Assembly: GCA_029259455.1 (NCBI GenBank)
Contig: JAPDIT010000041.1
Coordinates: forward strand, 1-13,292
Source: Archaeoglobi archaeon
Lineage (GTDB): Archaea; Halobacteriota; Archaeoglobi; Archaeoglobales; Archaeoglobaceae
DNA length: 13,292 nucleotides
Direction: 5' to 3'
Both the position numbers and the translations under genes were made by a program. The notes beneath the pieces are model-generated. The model was not told the DNA's origin. It saw nothing but the letters and a program-made list of their open reading frames with translations, and did not search any database. Shown one piece after another: positions 13,149 to 13,292 of the stretch; the first letter of the stretch is position 1; each line of letters opens with the position of its first letter.

Positions 13149-13292
13149 GCTATCAACTTCTAGATCACCAACTCTTGGAAACTCTTTATCTAAGGCCACC
13201 TCGCTTACTTCAAGTCTCTCTAAAAAGGTGAAAGCTTCGATGAGTTTATCCGCAAGCTTATCAACTTTTTCCCACTCCTCATCGAGAGTTCT
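13140..13292 (-). CDS. C-terminal fragment of an unrecognised protein (5' end outside the window)
   Basis: An open frame enters from the right edge on the minus strand and ends at TAA (13142-13140), giving 50 residues. They are highly charged and partly helical (LDEEWEKVDKLADKLIEAFT), followed by EVSEVALDKEFPRVGDLEVD and a lysine-ending tail. No family is recognised. It converges on the FadH-like gene with 13 bp between stops. Confidence that it is coding rests on the uninterrupted frame, the codon use (many GAG/GAA/AAG/CTT) and the position. Confidence 0.55.
   Translation of the reverse strand, partial: RTLDEEWEKVDKLADKLIEAFTFLERLEVSEVALDKEFPRVGDLEVDSKK

Noticed and set aside
1..13292. CRISPR array, insertion sequence or prophage genes
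   Set aside because: No spaced direct repeats, transposase, integrase or structural phage genes were seen anywhere in the window.

Overview
The window looks like a hyperthermophilic euryarchaeon of the Archaeoglobus type, most likely A. fulgidus or a close relative. This is judged from gene content and remembered protein families, not from a database search. The pointers are an archaeal lipid geranylgeranyl reductase with its ferredoxin, a polyferredoxin, archaeal DUF61/DUF63 proteins, an archaeal-type GlmM, a FadH-like 'NADH oxidase', TATA (box A) promoters about 26 nt ahead of start codons, and a short tRNA gene without encoded CCA. A bacterial-type DNA gyrase A subunit is also present.

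Layout. (1) 1-2496: a minus-strand tRNA-Met(CAT) diverges from gyrA. (2) 2498-5064, minus strand: a ten-cluster polyferredoxin, then a small 2[4Fe-4S] ferredoxin and geranylgeranyl reductase that overlap by one base. This looks like a module supplying low-potential electrons to saturate archaeal membrane lipids. (3) 5145-7096, plus strand: a tight operon of DUF63 membrane protein, SAM hydrolase (DUF62) and DUF61/UPF0216 protein. (4) 7053-8264, minus strand: wreckage of an RND/MMPL-type exporter with at least six frame changes and one in-frame stop, possibly also a large internal deletion. (5) 8324-9664: phosphoglucosamine mutase-like enzyme, convergent with a membrane-anchored SCP2-domain protein (9656-10255, minus). 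(6) 10334-10987: a free-standing B3/B4 domain protein related to the PheRS beta-subunit domain. (7) 10981-11042, minus strand: a hairpin fitting the rules for an archaeal H/ACA pseudouridine-guide RNA. Its pocket can pair with the peptidyl-transferase region of 23S rRNA. (8) 11231-13126: an OYE/4Fe-4S/FAD/NAD multidomain oxidoreductase of the 2,4-dienoyl-CoA reductase (FadH) type. (9) 13140-13292: the C-terminal end of an unrecognised minus-strand protein.

Most first genes of transcription units appear leaderless, with box A about 24-27 nt before ATG and no Shine-Dalgarno, while several internal genes carry GGAGG-type sites or stop/start overlaps. The item most worth follow-up is the H/ACA-like RNA. 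Next are the DUF63-SAM hydrolase-DUF61 operon, the polyferredoxin/ferredoxin/GGR module with its palindromic promoter and unclear polyferredoxin start, and the decayed exporter.
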